Translations under genes and position numbers: made by a program
Part shown: one piece after another, positions 62,068-64,000 of the stretch
Numbering within the stretch: position 1 is the stretch's first letter
Layout of the letters: the number at the start of each line of letters is the position of its first letter
Assembly: GCF_964340395.1 (NCBI RefSeq)
Contig: NC_135558.1
Location: 18,480,271-18,544,270 of the forward strand
From: Glandiceps talaboti
Lineage: Eukaryota > Hemichordata > Enteropneusta > Spengelidae
Direction of reading: 5' to 3'
Length of the DNA stretch: 64,000 bases
Notes under the pieces: model-generated
Seen by the model: only the letters and a program-made list of their open reading frames with translations
Database searches by the model: none
Told to the model about the DNA's origin: nothing

Positions 62068-62610
62068 ACACAACTTGAGCAAAATTGCACCTAGTTCCCG
62101 GGTACACGCGGGAATGAATCGCCATGAAATCGGAGGGGGGGGGGGGCGCGACACGCAAGGCATAATATTATACTAATAACTATGTACCGTCTCCCGTGTA
62201 ATCGAGGGTAACACACGCGTGTGTATAGTAGTTTTTCATTCTTCAGTGACTTCATCGTGAGGTTATAAATTTCAGTATTACAAATATATATATGTGTGTG
62301 TGTTTTGTGTGGTTCGTGACATCTGCCATACGCATGTTGAAATGAAATCGCCAACACGTTCCGAAGTAAATTTTTATCATTATGCTAAAGTTACTATGAC
62401 ATTACGTTTCTCATCTTTCTCTACTTGCATTCCTTTTCTATCATTTCTGGAACCTTTTCTTGAAGTATGTTCAATAATTTACTAGGAATAAGCAGTGTGT
62501 GAAATTCAATGTTCGATTCAAATATAATTTATAAATTAACCGTCTTAGAAAGGCCAGCGCTAGGGCACTGCATCATATTCACGGACACTTGGTGGGAAGG
62601 GGTACATTGG
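62068..62610. other. Gene-free stretch
   Basis: G-run near 62132 and TA/TG microsatellite near 62282. No exon seen. Confidence 0.4.
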
Positions 62611-62850
62611 ACTGTCGACAGTCGAGCTTGCCTTTTTGATACGTTTCGTCGAAAACAAAGTCGTCGCCTCGCTCCGTAGCACTGGATAATGCATACTGAT
62701 AGGAACTGCGATTGCCGAAGGCACGAACTGTGAGTGCCGAAGGCACGATGATCAGTACGCGCTTAAAGTATTGCTCCGGATCGAAGCGAGGCGACGTCTT
62801 TAGTTTTAGATAAAACGTAGCAAAAAAGGCACGAACGAATGTCGACAGTC
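62611..62850. mobile_element. Palindromic MITE with ACTGTCGACA ends
   Basis: Left ACTGTCGACAGTCGAGCTTG then CCTTTTTGATACG and GTCGTCGCCTCGCT. The right arm is the complement (AGCGAGGCGACGTC, ACGTAGCAAAAAAGGCACG, TGTCGACAGT). A GGGGTACA direct repeat lies just outside both ends. The centre has GTGCCGAAGGCACGA twice. Confidence 0.75.
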
Positions 62851-64000
62851 TAGGGGTACATGTATAGAATGGCCAGTTGTGACCGATAATCACGCTGTGT
62901 TACAACTGTAAGACATATCGTTTACATGTACATAATGATACTTACAACACAAAAACATACCCGGTTCAACCGTTCCGATTCGTTTTAGAGCAGTTAGGGT
63001 CACTGACCGTCTTTTCCCCCTTCGACTATATAAGGTCGCTGTGTGGGTACGAGAGGGGCTTCCCCCTCCCGGCCCTAGAAATTTGACTAAAAGAGTGCTA
63101 TCTGTGTTATTTTAACATGTCAAAGTGATAAAAATACCCTCTCCTGATCACAATTGAAATTTGAATTCAGAAAACTAACACCAAGAAAAATCCTCAAAGT
63201 ACATTGTTGCATGCCACATCATTTAAAATTATTTTATTGTTATGAAAAAACACAGGATTCATTAGGTCAGAATTCTTAGTTATTTGATATAATGATGGTA
63301 GTGTTTCGGTTTGCTAACAGTTAGTATAATCTTTGACAAGAAATTTAAAACACGTTTAGGTGCAAGAAATACATGTACCTACGAATTTGACATTTGTTGC
63401 TAGTTTACCTTATACCCTGGAAACAATTTTTATTTCTGTCTACGGCCGAGCTCATCAGCAATTTTTTCCCCTGCTTTTGGCCGGCAACAAGATTTTTTTC
63501 CGAAAATCCTCCAGTCCCCCCCCCCCCCCACACACACACACACGAAATCAAATGGTGGTGTACCCCTGATACTTCCATGATCTCCCTTTCACTAAGTTTC
63601 TGATGGCAATCCGCTATACATATAGTTTATAGCGTCTAGACCCTTGGCCAATTCTGCTAACTATAAAACTGACCACAGTACAGGTCAAATAACATCAAAG
63701 TGCTGTCGAGGGCATGGCCATTGGTACTAGTCCTCGGCTTTTGTTCGGCAACCTTCGAAGCACAGCTCCGAGGTCTTGTCACAAAACTGCTACAAATAGG
63801 TAGTGACATATAAAGCCAAATAAAAAAAAAAGTTGTTTGGTTCCGGTTAGTTGACCCCACCTAGTTTTTCACTCCTCCCCTAACGTACGTATTCGACAAA
63901 AATAATAAAATAAAATCGCGAAAATCGTCACAGTGAAGTCTCGCAAGAAATAGTGACATCAACTTAACAAGACAATATAAAACTATTCTTCCAATCTGTA
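62851..64000. other. Gene-free stretch ending in a MITE family 1 fragment
   Basis: No exon seen. From 63813 to the window edge the sequence matches MITE family 1 (GGTTCCGGTTAGTTGACCCC, TCGCGAAAATCGTCACAGTG); its right end is outside the window. Confidence 0.55.

Overview
The window is a piece of an animal nuclear genome, AT-rich and full of introns, microsatellites and short inverted-repeat (MITE-like) elements. The three intact genes are animal genes. A single-exon Toll-like receptor, abundant foldback MITEs and a KDZ-family transposase gene point to a marine invertebrate (hemichordate, echinoderm, amphioxus, mollusc or similar). The sequence alone does not settle which phylum. No RNA gene, CRISPR array or prokaryotic feature was seen.

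Layout. 1-17.5 kb has no intact gene. It holds decayed or partial coding pieces: C2H2 fingers next to coiled-coil exon duplications at 1.6-3.65 kb, a three-exon KDZ transposase-like gene at 6.9-8.3 kb on the minus strand, an unidentified minus-strand relic at 9.7-10.2 kb and a protein-kinase relic at 12.3-12.5 kb. 18.3-28.6 kb is NELFB, minus strand, five coding exons, 572 residues. A ~500 bp shared promoter region (28561-29062) separates it from a C6orf136/DUF2358 homologue that runs the other way, 29063-56294, plus strand, six coding exons, 432 residues. Every splice site in both genes is GT-AG, and the phases join without a break.

The last intron of the C6orf136 homologue is 20 kb long. 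On its opposite strand it contains a complete intronless Toll-like receptor (39386-42940, 1184 residues). About 60 bp upstream of the receptor start codon begins a 4.9 kb array of about 100 copies of a 49-bp unit. A second tandem array (7 x 91 bp) lies on the receptor's 3' side. 56.3-64 kb has no gene I can support. It carries the second copy of a >1.2 kb duplication (first copy at 51.5-52.7 kb) in which later MITE insertions can be dated against the empty copy.

How the genes relate. NELFB (Pol II pausing) and the C6orf136 homologue (probably a mitochondrial protein) are housekeeping genes that may share a promoter. Their human orthologues lie at 9q34.3 and 6p21.33, two arms of the MHC paralogon, so this linkage may be a remnant of the proto-MHC block. 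The receptor is an innate-immunity gene nested antisense in one of them, so transcription across the host intron runs head-on into it.
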